Below are positions 1 through 10,086 of a DNA stretch of 64,000 nt, in pieces. Origin of the DNA: Nilaparvata lugens (taxonomy: Eukaryota > Arthropoda > Insecta > Hemiptera > Delphacidae); NCBI RefSeq assembly GCF_014356525.2, contig NC_052518.1, positions 26,685,160 to 26,749,159 on the forward strand. Direction: 5' to 3'. The position numbers and the translations under genes are program-made. The notes beneath the pieces were generated by a model, which was not told the DNA's origin, made no database searches, and saw nothing but the letters and a program-made list of their open reading frames with translations. Position 1 is the first letter of the stretch; the number at the start of each line of letters is the position of its first letter.

Positions 1-654
1 ATTAGTAATAATATTGTCAATGTCTGTCCTACTTACTCCAGAAACTCTTGTGGGCTCTTTAATGGTATAATGCAAATCAAATTGGTTTAGAATATTAATC
101 AAGTTCCTATGTTCAGGAGAACTATTTAGTACATTTATATTATAATCGCCAGCAACAATAACTTTATCATGAGCATGACTACATATCCGATCAAATAACA
201 TTTCAAGCCCTTTAAAAAATACACTAATGTCACCGCTTGGGGATCTATACAAGCCAACAATAGTATAGGAATGTCCACCAATCTTAAAACCAAAGCCACA
301 CATTTCAATACCTCGGATATTACATAAATCAGCAGTATTCACAATTGTAAACTTACAATTAATGACATCTAAAAATTCAAGACTTGCATATATCGCTACA
401 CCTCCTTTCCTCATATTAACTCTGTTATAACTACATACTAAAAACATATCATTTATTGTCAGAGAACTAATTTCAAAGTCTTTCAAACCATGCTCAGTCA
501 AAATAAGAATATCAGGTTGTTCATCTTCCACTAGCGTGTCCAAAAGGTTCACCTTACTAATAATTCCATCAATATTCTGATGTATTATTTTCAAATTACA
601 TGAGTCTTTTAAATATTTTTCATCACTACTTTCAACTCTCGGTGAATCTTTCAT
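1..654 (-). CDS. LINE ORF2, AP-endonuclease domain (3' truncated by window edge)
   Basis: This is the N-terminal part of a non-LTR retrotransposon ORF2, the endonuclease that nicks target DNA. Reading leftward from an ATG at 654, the frame stays open to the window edge. It shows the usual APE-type landmarks in order: IIHQNIDGI (strand 1 with the metal-binding N), PDILILTEHGL (catalytic E), RKGGVAIYA, IVGLYRSPSGDIS, then VIVAGDYNINVL (the GDxN motif) and a TDIDNII segment. It lies 41 bp downstream of the ORF1 at 696-1886 and on the same strand, so the two are the ORFs of one element. The reverse transcriptase would lie left of the window. No stop or frameshift is visible, so this copy may be fairly young. 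The clade is probably CR1/L2/jockey-like; I cannot settle it without an alignment. Confidence 0.85.
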   Translation of the reverse strand, partial: MKDSPRVESSDEKYLKDSCNLKIIHQNIDGIISKVNLLDTLVEDEQPDILILTEHGLKDFEISSLTINDMFLVCSYNRVNMRKGGVAIYASLEFLDVINCKFTIVNTADLCNIRGIEMCGFGFKIGGHSYTIVGLYRSPSGDISVFFKGLEMLFDRICSHAHDKVIVAGDYNINVLNSSPEHRNLINILNQFDLHYTIKEPTRVSGVSRTDIDNIITN

Positions 655-695
655 TTCAGATATTTTATTTTTATTTACACCCCTAGCATAGCCAA

Positions 696-1886
696 TTAGT
701 TTTCCTCTTTCTTTATTAAACTGAAAACCTTATCACACATTTCACTTATTTTATTTGAGCCTAATGTATTTAAATGTACACCATCTTTGCCTAGACATTC
801 CTTGATGTTGATGAAACTGTTGGGGTTTACAAATAATACACCTAATTTGTCGCACTCAGTTCTGATGGAATCATTAATCCTATTGATGTATGAGTCACTC
901 ACTGAACGTCTTAGTATTATGCCGCTAATTATTATTTGTGATGGACTGAAACATTGTTTAGCTGTTCTTATCAAGTTTCTCATTTCATTCAACAAAGATT
1001 CTTCAGTATCTCTTCGAATTGAATTAGTACCAACATGGACTAATACACTGTTATAGTTCTGTTTTGAAGATGTTTTATACTTATTTTGTATCACCCGAGC
1101 TAACTGATCAATTCGTATTCCTGGTCGAACATCAACGGTACAGTTTTGAGGAGTCACGTTTTTCACCATTGAATCACCTAACACAAGATACTTGTTTCCA
1201 GAATTATTGTGTTTTTCCTTCTGGTATTTTGTAGATTCCCATTTGAAGCGGTTTGATTGAGCGCTTATTGTTTGAGATTTATCACCATTAACATTTGAGA
1301 CGCTTAATCGTCTTGACTGAACTATTGTTTCAATCCCTACCCGCTTGTCACAATCCTCGTTCGATCTGAATTTCAGCACCTCTTCGTACTTATTTTTCCA
1401 CTTATTAGCATTATTCCTAGACAAATTAGTTTCAATCCTTAAAGCGTTGTTATCAGCCTCCAAAGTTTCAATTGTCACAGTCATGCGCTTAAGTTGATCT
1501 TCAACTGCGAAATTCTTTTCATCAAATTTCAGTGTCATCAACCTGATATATTCCTTCTGAGAATCTACTTGTTTCTGGAGCGATTCAATTTGCGTTTTCA
1601 AATCCTGAGAGTGAGCAATCAAATCATCACGCTGTTGGAGAAGCTCTACTGCGCGCAAGCTAGGTGGTGTATTAGCTGATGAGACTGTTATTGATGTTGG
1701 AGTGTTTACACCCATATCACATGTCATAGGGAGAGATAATGCACTTGTTTTGCAATTTCGAGGAGTAGTCGGAGATTTATCAATGTATATCGAAGTTGAT
1801 TCACCTATAGAGTTGTCACTGCTCATATCATCATTTGCAAGATCCAAATCCAGAGCCGGATGACTGTGCTGCCTGCTTGTCTCCAA
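696..1886 (-). CDS. LINE ORF1 with coiled coil and SGNH/esterase-like domain
   Basis: An intact frame of about 396 codons. Residues 1-75 are low complexity. Residues 80-175 form a long coiled coil (SLQKQVDSQ, LKRMTVTIETLEADNNALR) expected to drive trimerisation. Residues 230-385 look like an SGNH hydrolase fold: block I YLVLGDSMVKNV, a block III-like VLVHVGTNSIRR, and a final DGVHLN holding the D..H pair. This is the ORF1 type known from CR1-clade LINEs, where it is thought to bind RNA or lipid. The frame precedes the endonuclease frame at 1-654. The true initiator may be an internal ATG, as the N terminus carries no recognisable domain. Confidence 0.85.
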   Translation of the reverse strand: METSRQHSHPALDLDLANDDMSSDNSIGESTSIYIDKSPTTPRNCKTSALSLPMTCDMGVNTPTSITVSSANTPPSLRAVELLQQRDDLIAHSQDLKTQIESLQKQVDSQKEYIRLMTLKFDEKNFAVEDQLKRMTVTIETLEADNNALRIETNLSRNNANKWKNKYEEVLKFRSNEDCDKRVGIETIVQSRRLSVSNVNGDKSQTISAQSNRFKWESTKYQKEKHNNSGNKYLVLGDSMVKNVTPQNCTVDVRPGIRIDQLARVIQNKYKTSSKQNYNSVLVHVGTNSIRRDTEESLLNEMRNLIRTAKQCFSPSQIIISGIILRRSVSDSYINRINDSIRTECDKLGVLFVNPNSFINIKECLGKDGVHLNTLGSNKISEMCDKVFSLIKKEEN

Positions 1887-1910
1887 TATTCTATTTACAC
1901 AGGCATTCGT

Positions 1911-2057
1911 TTACAAAGTGGATGGACAACCATTTCTAAGACATCTCCAAGATATTCTGCCATCCAACATTACACGATCTTTTCGATAATTGAATCCATT
2001 TGTCTCAATAGCATCTTTCCCCCTCTGTGTTGAAAATTTTCTTATCACTGAAGACAT
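1911..2057 (-). pseudogene. FLYWCH-type zinc finger fragment
   Basis: A 48-codon minus-strand frame from an ATG at 2057 reads RGKDAIETNGFNYRKDR and then WRCLRNGC. This matches the first half of a FLYWCH zinc finger (G-x-x-Y-x-x, W-x-C, then the second C). The closing H-x-H half is absent: the frame stops 4 codons after the second cysteine. The last coding bases run into GTAAAC, which could be a splice donor, so this may be an orphan exon of a FLYWCH gene (such exons are common in insect mod(mdg4)-type loci). It may equally be a relic cut off by the LINE at 1-1886. No partner exon is visible. Confidence 0.45.
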
Positions 2058-2826
2058 AATACAAATCGAAATCAATAGCAATCGTATATTCCGTGTTTAT
2101 TTCATGATCAAGAATTATTTTTTGCATAAGTTATAGTACAAACTTTAGTCATATACGATGCCGAACTATCTTTGAAAAAAATGAGAAAGTGGCATATCAT
2201 CATAGAGAAAAGGAAATAATGGGAAAATGGGTAGGAATATAATATTAGGAATGCCGAGAGAGCAATCACGGCGCTGTATATGGAAGCTCCTGATAATAAG
2301 GACAAGGTCAAGGAGACTCTAATTAAACTGCAGTCACGTATCATAAAAGAGCGAGATATCGTTCCACTATACAGATGGAAGAAGTCGGTTCAAAAATTGC
2401 CGCGGTTAGTTGTCATGGTTACACGTAAACAAAAAGTCAGCTGGAGTTCACCGGCTTCACGACGGGAGCAACAGAGATAACGGCCGGTTGAAAAACAGTT
2501 TGTTTTGGCGTTAACAAAGTGAAGACTTCACTCACTACAGCCAGCCGCAATCCAGATGTGATAAGGGTCGTAGTGGAATCAGTCGAATCGGAACGATAAC
2601 GAAATAGCAAGCGTATGCCGGTCACGAAAAATGGATTCCAATAATAAATTGTTCTGATCTAGTGCGTTTGATTTGCTGATATTAGCCATTCACCGTTTTT
2701 GCAGTTATGGAATACGATAGAAACAGGTACTTCACACTTTCATTAATCAATTAAATGCTAAAAATTGTACACTTTCTAGCAAATTACCACTATAAAATGT
2801 CAAAAACTACGGAGCTATAATACTAG
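2058..2826. other. Unassigned spacer
   Basis: I recognise no gene here. A plus-strand frame at 2280-2480 (66 codons, charged, starting MEAPDNKDK) has no domain I know and no supporting context. The stretch separates the LINE at the left edge from the truncated 3' end of LINE A. Confidence 0.4.
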
Positions 2827-3500
2827 TCAACTACAACGTTTGGCGCATGCGCCATTGTATTCATCCCACCAAGGGGCTCTCGACTCACTCATTTTATTTA
2901 TGAAAGTAATCATCTCTTTGTCTGTTACTGGAGTAAATGAAATTAATATATTATTGGATTTTATCTGTCTATTGCAGCAATAATGGAGAGCAGTCTGCAT
3001 ATTCATATTTAAATTTAAGGTTTCACAAATGTTGGCAAAATAAGCATTGAAAGAGTCTAAAGTGGATTCTACTGGAGCCTCATCAAATATGTTGGATGGA
3101 TCTAATTCTTTTGTATTTATGTTTGTTTCTTCCTTGACTATCTTCCATGCCATTTTTGTTCTGTTGTCAGCCTTTCTTATCCTGTCTCCATTATACATTA
3201 TTTTTGCAAGTCTGATACACCTATTCAGAATTTTTTTATGTTGCCTCACATATGTCTTAAATCGGGGGCAGTCATTCAACCTACATTGCAGATGAAGCTC
3301 CCTGGCTCTAGAGCACGATTTACGGATACCAGATGTTATCCATCCTTTGTCGGAGTTGAGTGATCTGTTAGATATTCTATTAGGTTTATTTGGAAAAGAT
3401 TGTTCAAAATATAGAGTAATGATTGTGTGAAACTTTTTGTACAGGATATTAGGATCGGAAATAATGTCGCCCAACTCGAAAAGAGACTCCCACTTTTCAT
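2827..3500 (-). pseudogene. LINE A ORF2: linker and start of reverse transcriptase
   Basis: The frame reads SNEKWESLFELGDI and then a lysine/arginine-rich linker (KGWITSGIRKSC, the W-x-T motif that follows the endonuclease in CR1/jockey-like ORF2). It ends in FINKMSESRAPWWDEYNG, where intact relatives have the S-x-G-x-D-x-I start of RT motif 0. The frame stops at 2827 and the RT palm is absent, so the element is 3' truncated here. It is separated from its own endonuclease (7893-8340) by LINE B. Confidence 0.7.
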
Positions 3501-3516
3501 TTGATAGTAAATTTAT

Positions 3517-4616
3517 TTATTCATGGAGACAACAGGTAAAACACCCATTTTGCCTCCTCCACACTATACAATAATTTCCAACATAATACAATTTAAAAAC
3601 TATAAGATTGGACACAGTTGAGCGACCAGGCAGAAATCCATGTTGCTCAGGTGCAATAATCATCCTCTGACACTGCTTATAAATAGTCGAATGCAGGAGC
3701 TTCTCAAAAACTTTCGAAAAACAATTCAAAATTGATATTGGTCTGTAGTTTTTAATATCATTCCTATTCCCAGACTTGAAAACAGGAGTATATCTTGCAA
3801 TCTTCCATTTTGAAGGAAATCTATCCGACCTTATAGCCAAGTTGAAAATGAATTTTAATGGCTCTAAAAGGACTGCAGCACAGTCCTTGACAATAAAGGT
3901 TGGAATCGCATCAGGACCCTCGGAGCAGTCCGACCTCAGCCCATTGATAGCAGACAGAATATCATTGGAAGAAACCATCCCAACTCCCCCCCCCATCCAA
4001 CAATGAGCACCCAGACACCTCCGGAATCCCCATTGGCACATCAGGTGTATCAGCCTCATACACAGATTGAAAGTATTTAGAGAAACCATTAACCATATCA
4101 GCCCCAGAGTAAGATTCTCCGTCCAGTGTCATGGTTGACACTAGAAGTTTTTCTTTTTGAATTAACGTATTTCCAGAAATCTTTTCCATTATGTCGTATT
4201 CCATTTTGAACTCTAATCAAATACGCCTCATAAGATAGTGTAATTCTGTTTTTCAGGAATGCTCGTGAAGTTTTAAATTTATTATCATGATAAGGCGAAG
4301 TTTTTCTCTTTCTTGAGCACTTATTTTTTATTTTCAAATCTGATATGATATCAGATGTAAACCAAGGAGGATTCTTATTATTTGATATATTCAACCTCCT
4401 CCTTGGAATAAATTCATCAAAATTTTTGTGAAGTACTTCACAAAAATTATCTACAGCAGAGTCAACATCATCGCAACGAAAAACAGAGTCCCAACTGTAA
4501 TCGCGGAGTCCGCAATAGAGGCCGAGATAGTCCCCCTTGGAATAGTCATACGAATATTCGGGTGAACGATTTGAGTGGAGCTCTGACCGGGCTCTCACCG
4601 CATATGAGGCTTCCAC
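3517..4616 (-). pseudogene. LINE B ORF2: C-terminal endonuclease linker and partial RT
   Basis: Three overlapping frames (4616-4098, 4204-3962, 4089-3517) give one decayed protein. It runs from the linker PRRRLNISNNKNPPWFTSD, through DAIPTFIVKDCAAVLLEPL and FKSGNRNDIKNYRPISILN (RT motifs 1-2), to EQHGFLPGRSTVSNL (RT motif 2a). The catalytic palm (A-box and YADD) is deleted. The trailing residues after SNLIVF are translated 3' UTR. At least two frameshifts separate the frames. Confidence 0.75.
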
Positions 4617-4731
4617 ACATAATGCAGGGTGATAACAGTCTTAATACTTATTATTAAGGGAGGAGTGGATCATCGCATCTGGCAAGTTGCTCAAATAATA
4701 TCCAGTGTTCTACCGAGCTCATTTTGCACAC

Positions 4732-5300
4732 TCAATTATAACAAATTAGATCATAGAATGGCATTAAACGACAAAGACATTTTGCTTTGCATGAGCCAGA
4801 AGAGAGATCATAAGTATCAGAGCTAATTTCGGGTAAATTGAAATCACCAATAATCATTAAATTTCCATTGAGTAAGCTATTGAAGGATTCAATGTATTCA
4901 CAGTAACCAAGAAAAACATTTGAAGGTGTGGAAGGTGGCATATAAACAGCATTTATATGACAATCAGTTGAGTTTGGTTTAAGTTTGACCCCTACGGAAT
5001 CATAACAATAATAATCATTTACAGATAGCTCACTACAGAGTTCCGATTGCAATGATCTTCTCACTGCGATAAGTACTCACCCCCCCTGCGACTGCCATCA
5101 CCCCCTCCTCTATCACTCCGATAGACAGAGTAGCGGTCATCAAAAATTTCACAACTGATTATGCCGTCGTGCAACCAGGTCTCAGTCAATACTATCAAAT
5201 CGTAATGTGCACTTAGAAGAGATTCATACAGATTCGAGGTTTTTGTACGTAATCCTCTAACATTTTGATAGTACACAGACAAAGAAGAAATTAATGACAT
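4732..5300 (-). pseudogene. LINE B ORF2: endonuclease domain (frameshifted)
   Basis: Two frames, 5300-5061 and 5064-4732, together give an APE-type endonuclease. The motifs run in order: SVYYQNVRGL, HYDLIVLTETWL (catalytic E), a GGG loop where the frame shifts, INAVYMPPSTPS, and NLMIIGDFNLPEI (GDFN). They align closely with the intact plus-strand copy at 42856. A deletion or insertion near 5080 in the G-rich loop breaks the frame, so this copy is inactive. Confidence 0.8.
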
Positions 5301-6482
5301 ATATTAAGAAGAGAAAAAATTAAATAATATTATAAATACAAATAAATGACAAGAAGTGAAAAAAAGATGAACAAAATAAAATATAAGTCGATCATATCAG
5401 CCCACCGGTAACAAACTGTTTTCAATATTGTAAAATGTTAAAGACAAGAAAAAAAATTACTCTCCTTCGTTATTAAAGTTATCTCAGCAAACTGTTTTCC
5501 ATATTGTGAATTATTAAAGAAGAATTATTATTAAAAAAGAAAAATTACTCTCTTACGTTAAGGTTAATAATGTTCATATTACCTAAATCAGATTCTCATC
5601 CTTAATCAGCAAATAACTTGGGTCATCACCACTATTCTCCTCATTTACATTTCAAGAATTATAATAATTAAAGGAAAAAATAAATTTTAAATAGCAGAAC
5701 CTATAATGAATAAAATACTAGATATTTGGTCTTCAGTATGGATAACCATCTTAGTACCACCACAACTACTCAGAAAGATTCTATAATAATGAAAACACCC
5801 ATTGTAAAAGAAAACAGAGTAACTGCAATCTGCAATAAGATTAGAAGCAAGAACGAGAAATGTTATCGGACGACCTAGCAATACTGTAAATGAGAATGAG
5901 ATAAAAATATTCGATAGTTCTGTTGATATACCGTAGAATAAGTTGCAGAAAGAAAAACATACAGTTAGAGCAGTTAGTGAATTGATGAGACTATACCACG
6001 CATTGTTAAATAGTGAACGAATTCCAATATTTTTGTATTAATATAATATAGCCTTATAATCCATTACCAGGAACAATCAAAACAATCCCTAGTACATTTA
6101 TTTCGTTATTATTTGCTGTTCTATTGAAATGTTCCTTACCAATTTCTTTAAGATTGAACATTCATTTAATTATAAATTGTTTATCAATTTCCAGGACTCC
6201 AGATAGGAGAAGCAGTTATTTTAAATCACAAAAGCAAGTCTCATAGAAAACATTCATTCGGTTGAGTTGATTATAACTCTATGTAGTTAAGTTGATATCT
6301 GAGAGAACAATGATAATAATGGATTAACAGTTGTAAAATTCGGATTGATTATTGATTAATGAATAAAAACAGATACATGAAATCGAATAATAATACACTC
6401 TAGATTTGACACAATTCATTTCCGAAAAACAATATAATTATATCTCTTTTCTTTATAGGGCTACTTGTAATATAAATATAAT
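5301..6482. other. LINE B inter-ORF or inserted AT-rich DNA, no gene
   Basis: No coding signal is visible. Two imperfect direct copies of a roughly 60-75 bp unit beginning CAAACTGTTTTC lie at 5412-5470 and 5488-5561. The stretch separates the two ORFs of LINE B and is longer than a normal inter-ORF spacer, so it may hide another insertion. Confidence 0.4.
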
Positions 6483-6641
6483 GAAAATAAAAATCTCAGT
6501 ACCCTTTTTTTTTTGAAATATTTTATCACTACATGTTTCGGACATTTATGCCATTTTCAAGTGATATGAAGTAAATCATGTGTAGTGAAACATGTGGTGA
6601 TAAAATATTTCAAAAAAAAGGGTACTGAGATTTTTATTTTC
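6483..6641. repeat. Hairpin MITE-like inverted repeat
   Basis: Arms of about 55 bp at 6483-6539 and 6587-6641 are near-perfect inverted copies (left arm AAATCTCAGTACCC, right arm GGGTACTGAGATTT). They are separated by a 47-bp loop containing GGACATTTATGCCATTTTCA. There is no coding capacity. It could be a small foldback/MITE element. The loop text resembles the stem-loop ends of Penelope-like elements, so a Penelope-derived origin is possible. Confidence 0.7.
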
Positions 6642-6702
6642 TTTATATTTAATTTAATTATATTATATGAGACCTACAATATAGGGAAAATAAATTAAAT
6701 CT

Positions 6703-7703
6703 TTAACAATTGACTGTAGTTGGTACAGCTTTCAAGTCCTTCTCACATCGTACGGTATAGATTCTACCGTTCTCAACAATTCTTATCTTTATTGTACCAG
6801 TCTTGTCCACCCAAACATATTTGAAGCCAAATTCCTTTTGAAGTTTTCTAGCTTTGGAGAGAAGTATTTTTCGTGGAGCCGTTAAAGAAAAGTTAATATA
6901 AAGTGGGTGGGTCTCACGTTGCATCGCCATGTGCAGCCTTGGTCGACAGCCTGTGCCTGGTTGACAGTGCGCTTCTGCTGCATAATGTGGTGAGCGATCG
7001 TGCGTCCAACAGTGCGTCTTCACTATGATTGGTGGCGGATTTCGTGAATCAGGTCGCTTTTTAAGACGATGACAGCAGTCAATCTCTTCTGCACCTATCT
7101 GCACACCTACAGCTTGGCAAGTTTGGAGCACCACCTTTGAGACGACCTCCTGATCTGCGACTGAAATACCGTGTATCTCCAAAGTATTTCGTCTTCCATA
7201 CTGCTCCAGATGGTCGGCTTGCATCGAGTCATTAATTTTCTGCTTTAGAGCTTCATTTTCAGTTTGCAGAGTCCTTATTATTTCCTGCTGAGATGCGATC
7301 AATTATCCCTGTGTAACAAGAATTTCAGCGTTGTTGAGTTTTGCATGACACGAACTGAGGGACTCTTGTTATTTCTCGAAGCTGCTCATAACTTGCCGCT
7401 TGAAATCATTCAAGGCCTCAGTATACGGGTCCTCGGAGCCTGATGAATCGACGGACGCACCAGCGCTGGAAGTTTTTACTGGAGTCGATTGAGCCTCAGT
7501 ACCCCGCTGACTACGGTGACCCGCCAAACAGCTTCCGCACTTCCAAGAACTCTTCCTCAAGAGTTCTAGCTCAACTTCACTTAGATCTCTGTCCGACTCT
7601 CCCCTGATACATTTTCCATGGAAATCGAGCCACACTCAGCGCATACCACTTTGACCTTGTCAAATCTTCCAACCAACACATTGCACTCAGCACATGCACT
7701 CAT
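6703..7703 (-). pseudogene. LINE B ORF1: PHD finger, coiled coil, FP (Baculo_FP-like) domain
   Basis: From an ATG at 7703, residues 1-25 start a PHD-like zinc finger (CAECN, CAECG). It continues, after one frameshift near 7630, with WLDFHGKCI and WKCGSCL. A coiled coil follows near 7300 (EIIRTLQTENEALKQKI). The C-terminal FP-type domain then begins EQYGRRNTLEIHGI and ends FGFKYVWVDKTGTIKIR. The middle of the FP domain (about 7010-6910) is replaced by an unrelated stretch. Two in-frame stops lie between 7370 and 7303. PHD plus FP is the ORF1 layout of many insect jockey-type LINEs; it binds the element RNA. It is not functional as it stands. Confidence 0.75.
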
Positions 7704-7892
7704 TTTAGTACTGTAATAAAGATTTAATTCGGCTTGAAAACTGTTAAAACGAATAAATATCAACGAAAGAACCGGCAGGCTTGGTAAGATGACCGACCAA
7801 ACTAAGCCAAACTATTCATAAATCAACCGGTACCGGTAGCCGATAAGAGAGAACGGAACGAAAAACGTCTGCTCGCAATCAACTCTCTGATA

Positions 7893-8340
7893 GAACAAAT
7901 TGTTCAAGTGATGAATATCACTTTCTGAAAATACCCTAATTGTTTTAAATGGTTCTTTTATCTTTTTTATATTTAGTTTTTTCGTTTTACAAGATGTGAT
8001 TAATTTAATTGGAATATCAACCAGCTGGGCTGTATGGTCAGATAAGGGGTTATCAATAATAAAACTATTACATTGCAGTGGGTCAAAATCGGAAGCTACA
8101 TTGTCAATGCACGTGCGAGAGACAGGTGTTAATCGGGTGGCATCCACGAAATGCAAGTGTAGATTGAAAGAGTGCAGTATATTTAAAAACCTGGACCGCA
8201 TTATTGAATCTTTAATTGTGTCTATATTAAAATCTCCTGATAAAGGTCGATTGTATTTTGGTTTTTTCCTGGAACAAAGCTCTAACAACCCATTTAATCT
8301 TTCAAAAAATATGTTCAAGAATTAATGGGAGATCTATATA
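7893..8340 (-). pseudogene. LINE A ORF2: C-terminal half of endonuclease
   Basis: The frame begins NIFFERLNGLLEL and contains SGDFNIDT (the GDxN motif), TCIDNVASD and NPLSDHTAQL (the catalytic SDH). It continues into the linker (FKTIRVFSESDIHHLNNL), where LINE B starts. The missing N-terminal half lies at 47688-48023, beyond the 39-kb LTR unit. The insertion point is in the strand normally reading IYRSP. Confidence 0.8.
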
Positions 8341-8591
8341 TGTAGGATATGAGATTTTAGCGATGGTAATTCTATTTTTACGTATGATATAATATCATCA
8401 TATGAAAGTAGTCATGTGATTAATGATTAATTTAAAAAGCAACATCGTGTTAATAAAATAAATAAACAAGTTAGTTTTTAGGAGAAAAGCTCAATGAATA
8501 GATTAAGAAAATGTAAAATGTGAATGTGTGGAATTAATAAAAGTTTTATTGATTTGTATCAGGATATTGATTTAAAGAATAATATCCTACA
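8341..8591 (+). repeat. 5' LTR of the gypsy-type unit
   Basis: A 251-bp LTR with TG...CA ends and the terminal inverted repeat TGTAGGATAT / ATATCCTACA. It contains AATAAA-like signals near 8454-8464. The same sequence, broken by two insertions, forms the 3' LTR from 41381. Confidence 0.9.
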
Positions 8592-8594
8592 TTT

Positions 8595-8612
8595 TGTGGG
8601 CTCGTCCGGGAT
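8595..8612 (+). promoter_or_regulatory. Primer binding site (tRNA-Pro-like)
   Basis: TGTGGGCTCGTCCGGGAT lies 3 bp after the 5' LTR. It differs at one base from the tRNA-Pro primer site used by several retroelements (TGGGGGCTCGTCCGGGAT). It fixes the plus orientation of the LTR unit. Confidence 0.75.
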
Positions 8613-8653
8613 TGGATTGAATTGAACGGGATATCTGAAGTTTTGTGTGAAAA

Positions 8654-9818
8654 ATGACATATTTAGCAAGGTCGAAGAAGTGTGACTTGCTGAAAGTAGC
8701 AGAGGAGTTGAATATTGATCTAACTACTAATCCGAGAGTAGTACAATTAAGTAGATTGATTACTGAATCAGAGGACTACAACGAAGAGTTTATCAAGAAT
8801 CTGTTGGAGAGAGTAAAGACAGATAGAGAAAATGATGAGGAACGAGAACGAGAGGAAAGGGAAAAGGAACGAGAAGAGAGACGAGAACGTGAGGAAAAGG
8901 AACGAGAAGAGAGACGAGAACGTGAGGAAAGGCAACGAGAACGAGAACGTGAGGAAAAGGAAAATGAACGAGAAGAGAGAATATTTTACAACTTGAGCAG
9001 CAATTGGAATTGAAAAAAATAGAGTTGGAAGCAGGAAGGAATAATGCGGACATTTCAATAGTAAGTAGAAATATTGATTTTTTGAAACTTATGACACGAT
9101 TTAACATTGATAATGATATAAGCATCTATTTGACCTTATTTGAAAGACAAATTAATAGACACAATTTATAACCAAAGAGGACTGGGTCACGTATCTAATG
9201 GCACTCTTGCCACTAGAAATAGTGAATATCATTACAAGAGAGCCTGATCCACTTGCAAACGACTATGATCATATAAAACTTTTATTGCTCAAATGATTTA
9301 AGCTTAGTCCGGAGCAATTCCGACAAAAATTTGCTTTTCATAGAAAAGAAAGTTCCTCTACGTGGCGAGATTTTGCTTTTGAACTCAAAAACTTTTTTAA
9401 TGAATGGATAGAAGGATTACAAGTGAATGACTACGAAAGCCTGAAAGAGTTAATTGTTGTTGATCAGATTAGACGAAGAATACCAAACGAAATTCGTGAG
9501 AATCTGATTGACGATCTACCTTAAATCTTGAAGACAGAAGAACTTGTGAATAAGTTAGATGATTACAAAGCAACAAGACATACTTTTAGAAGGGAATGCA
9601 TCAGTCGTGAGATTTCGAATTCAGTTGATTCTCTTTCTGTACCTCAAAATGTTAAATCAGGAAATGAAGAAAGTACCGATAGAAAAAATCAGATTTACCT
9701 GTATCATATAGATGCTTCCTGTGAGACAACCTTGGACATTATCATTACGCACCAATTCTCCTCTCACTCAAAGATTAACACGTTTCAAAATTTCAGTTCA
9801 GAAACCTTACAAGGATGA
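8654..9818 (+). pseudogene. gag: gag of gypsy-type element (SCAN-like)
   Basis: Starting at the ATG at 8654, the protein opens with a short helical region. A strongly charged Arg/Glu repeat follows (about 8830-8980, REREEREKEREERRE type). After a one-base frame change near 8985 it continues QLELKKIELEAGR and FDFLKLMTRF-like text. It then reaches a capsid-like stretch with FRQKF, WRDFAFELKNFF and LKELIVVDQIRRRIP, which resembles the SCAN-like capsid domain of arthropod gypsy gag. At least four stops or frameshifts disable it. The zinc knuckle expected near 9700 is not intact. The frame dissolves where the viral block starts. Confidence 0.7.
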
Positions 9819-10086
9819 ATGTGGTTCCGGCCTAATTCAATACTCGATCTTTAGCACGTTTGCAATTTTACTTCACAGAGCTCACAAGGACAAATGCATC
9901 TCTGCTCTGATTCATCTCAAATTCGACCATTAGCACGTTTCATGCATAATCTTGTTTCACCTTGGAAAAAATGGTTGTGAAGTAGAGAACACTCTCTCAC
10001 GTTGAAATAGAATGTAGCTATCTATTTCTCATGCAATTTCTCCCAAGCAATTTGCATAGTGAAATCGGTTAAAGATTGATGTGATT
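9819..10086. other. Left junction between gag relic and viral block
   Basis: There is no gene. Two loosely similar segments (about 9813-9870 and 9888-9945), both ending in TTAGCACGTTT, suggest a local duplication. The end of the provirus should lie here, but I could not find a terminal inverted repeat matching the right side. Confidence 0.4.

Larger units (their letters stand above)
3505..7893 (-). mobile_element. LINE B (PHD/FP-type ORF1 plus EN-RT), internally deleted
   Basis: A minus-strand jockey-like LINE inserted in LINE A. Its 5' end (GC-rich, CTACCGGTACCGG) is near 7890, ORF1 lies at 7703-6703 and ORF2 at 5300-3510. The 3' end reads GTCTCCATGAATAAATAAA near 3510. Imperfect copies of an AATTT..CTATCA string lie at both ends (about 7895-7908 and 3492-3505), compatible with a LINE target-site duplication. 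ORF2 lacks most of the RT: the frame jumps from STVSNLIVF straight into the 3' UTR. The plus-strand copy B' at 41439-46112 shows what is missing (about 1.4 kb). A small hairpin element (6483-6641) lies inside. Confidence 0.65.

Noticed and set aside
2280..2480. Plus-strand 66-codon frame MEAPDNKDK...
   Set aside because: No recognised domain, no neighbours in the same orientation, and it runs into low-complexity text. It cannot be supported as a gene.
8595..8612. tRNA-like sequence (tRNA-Pro end)
   Set aside because: Only the 18-base primer-site complement is present next to an LTR. There is no tRNA body.
8793..9125. Two minus-strand frames rich in Phe/Leu/Ser opposite the Arg/Glu repeat
   Set aside because: They are the antisense of the gag charged repeat and have no independent support.
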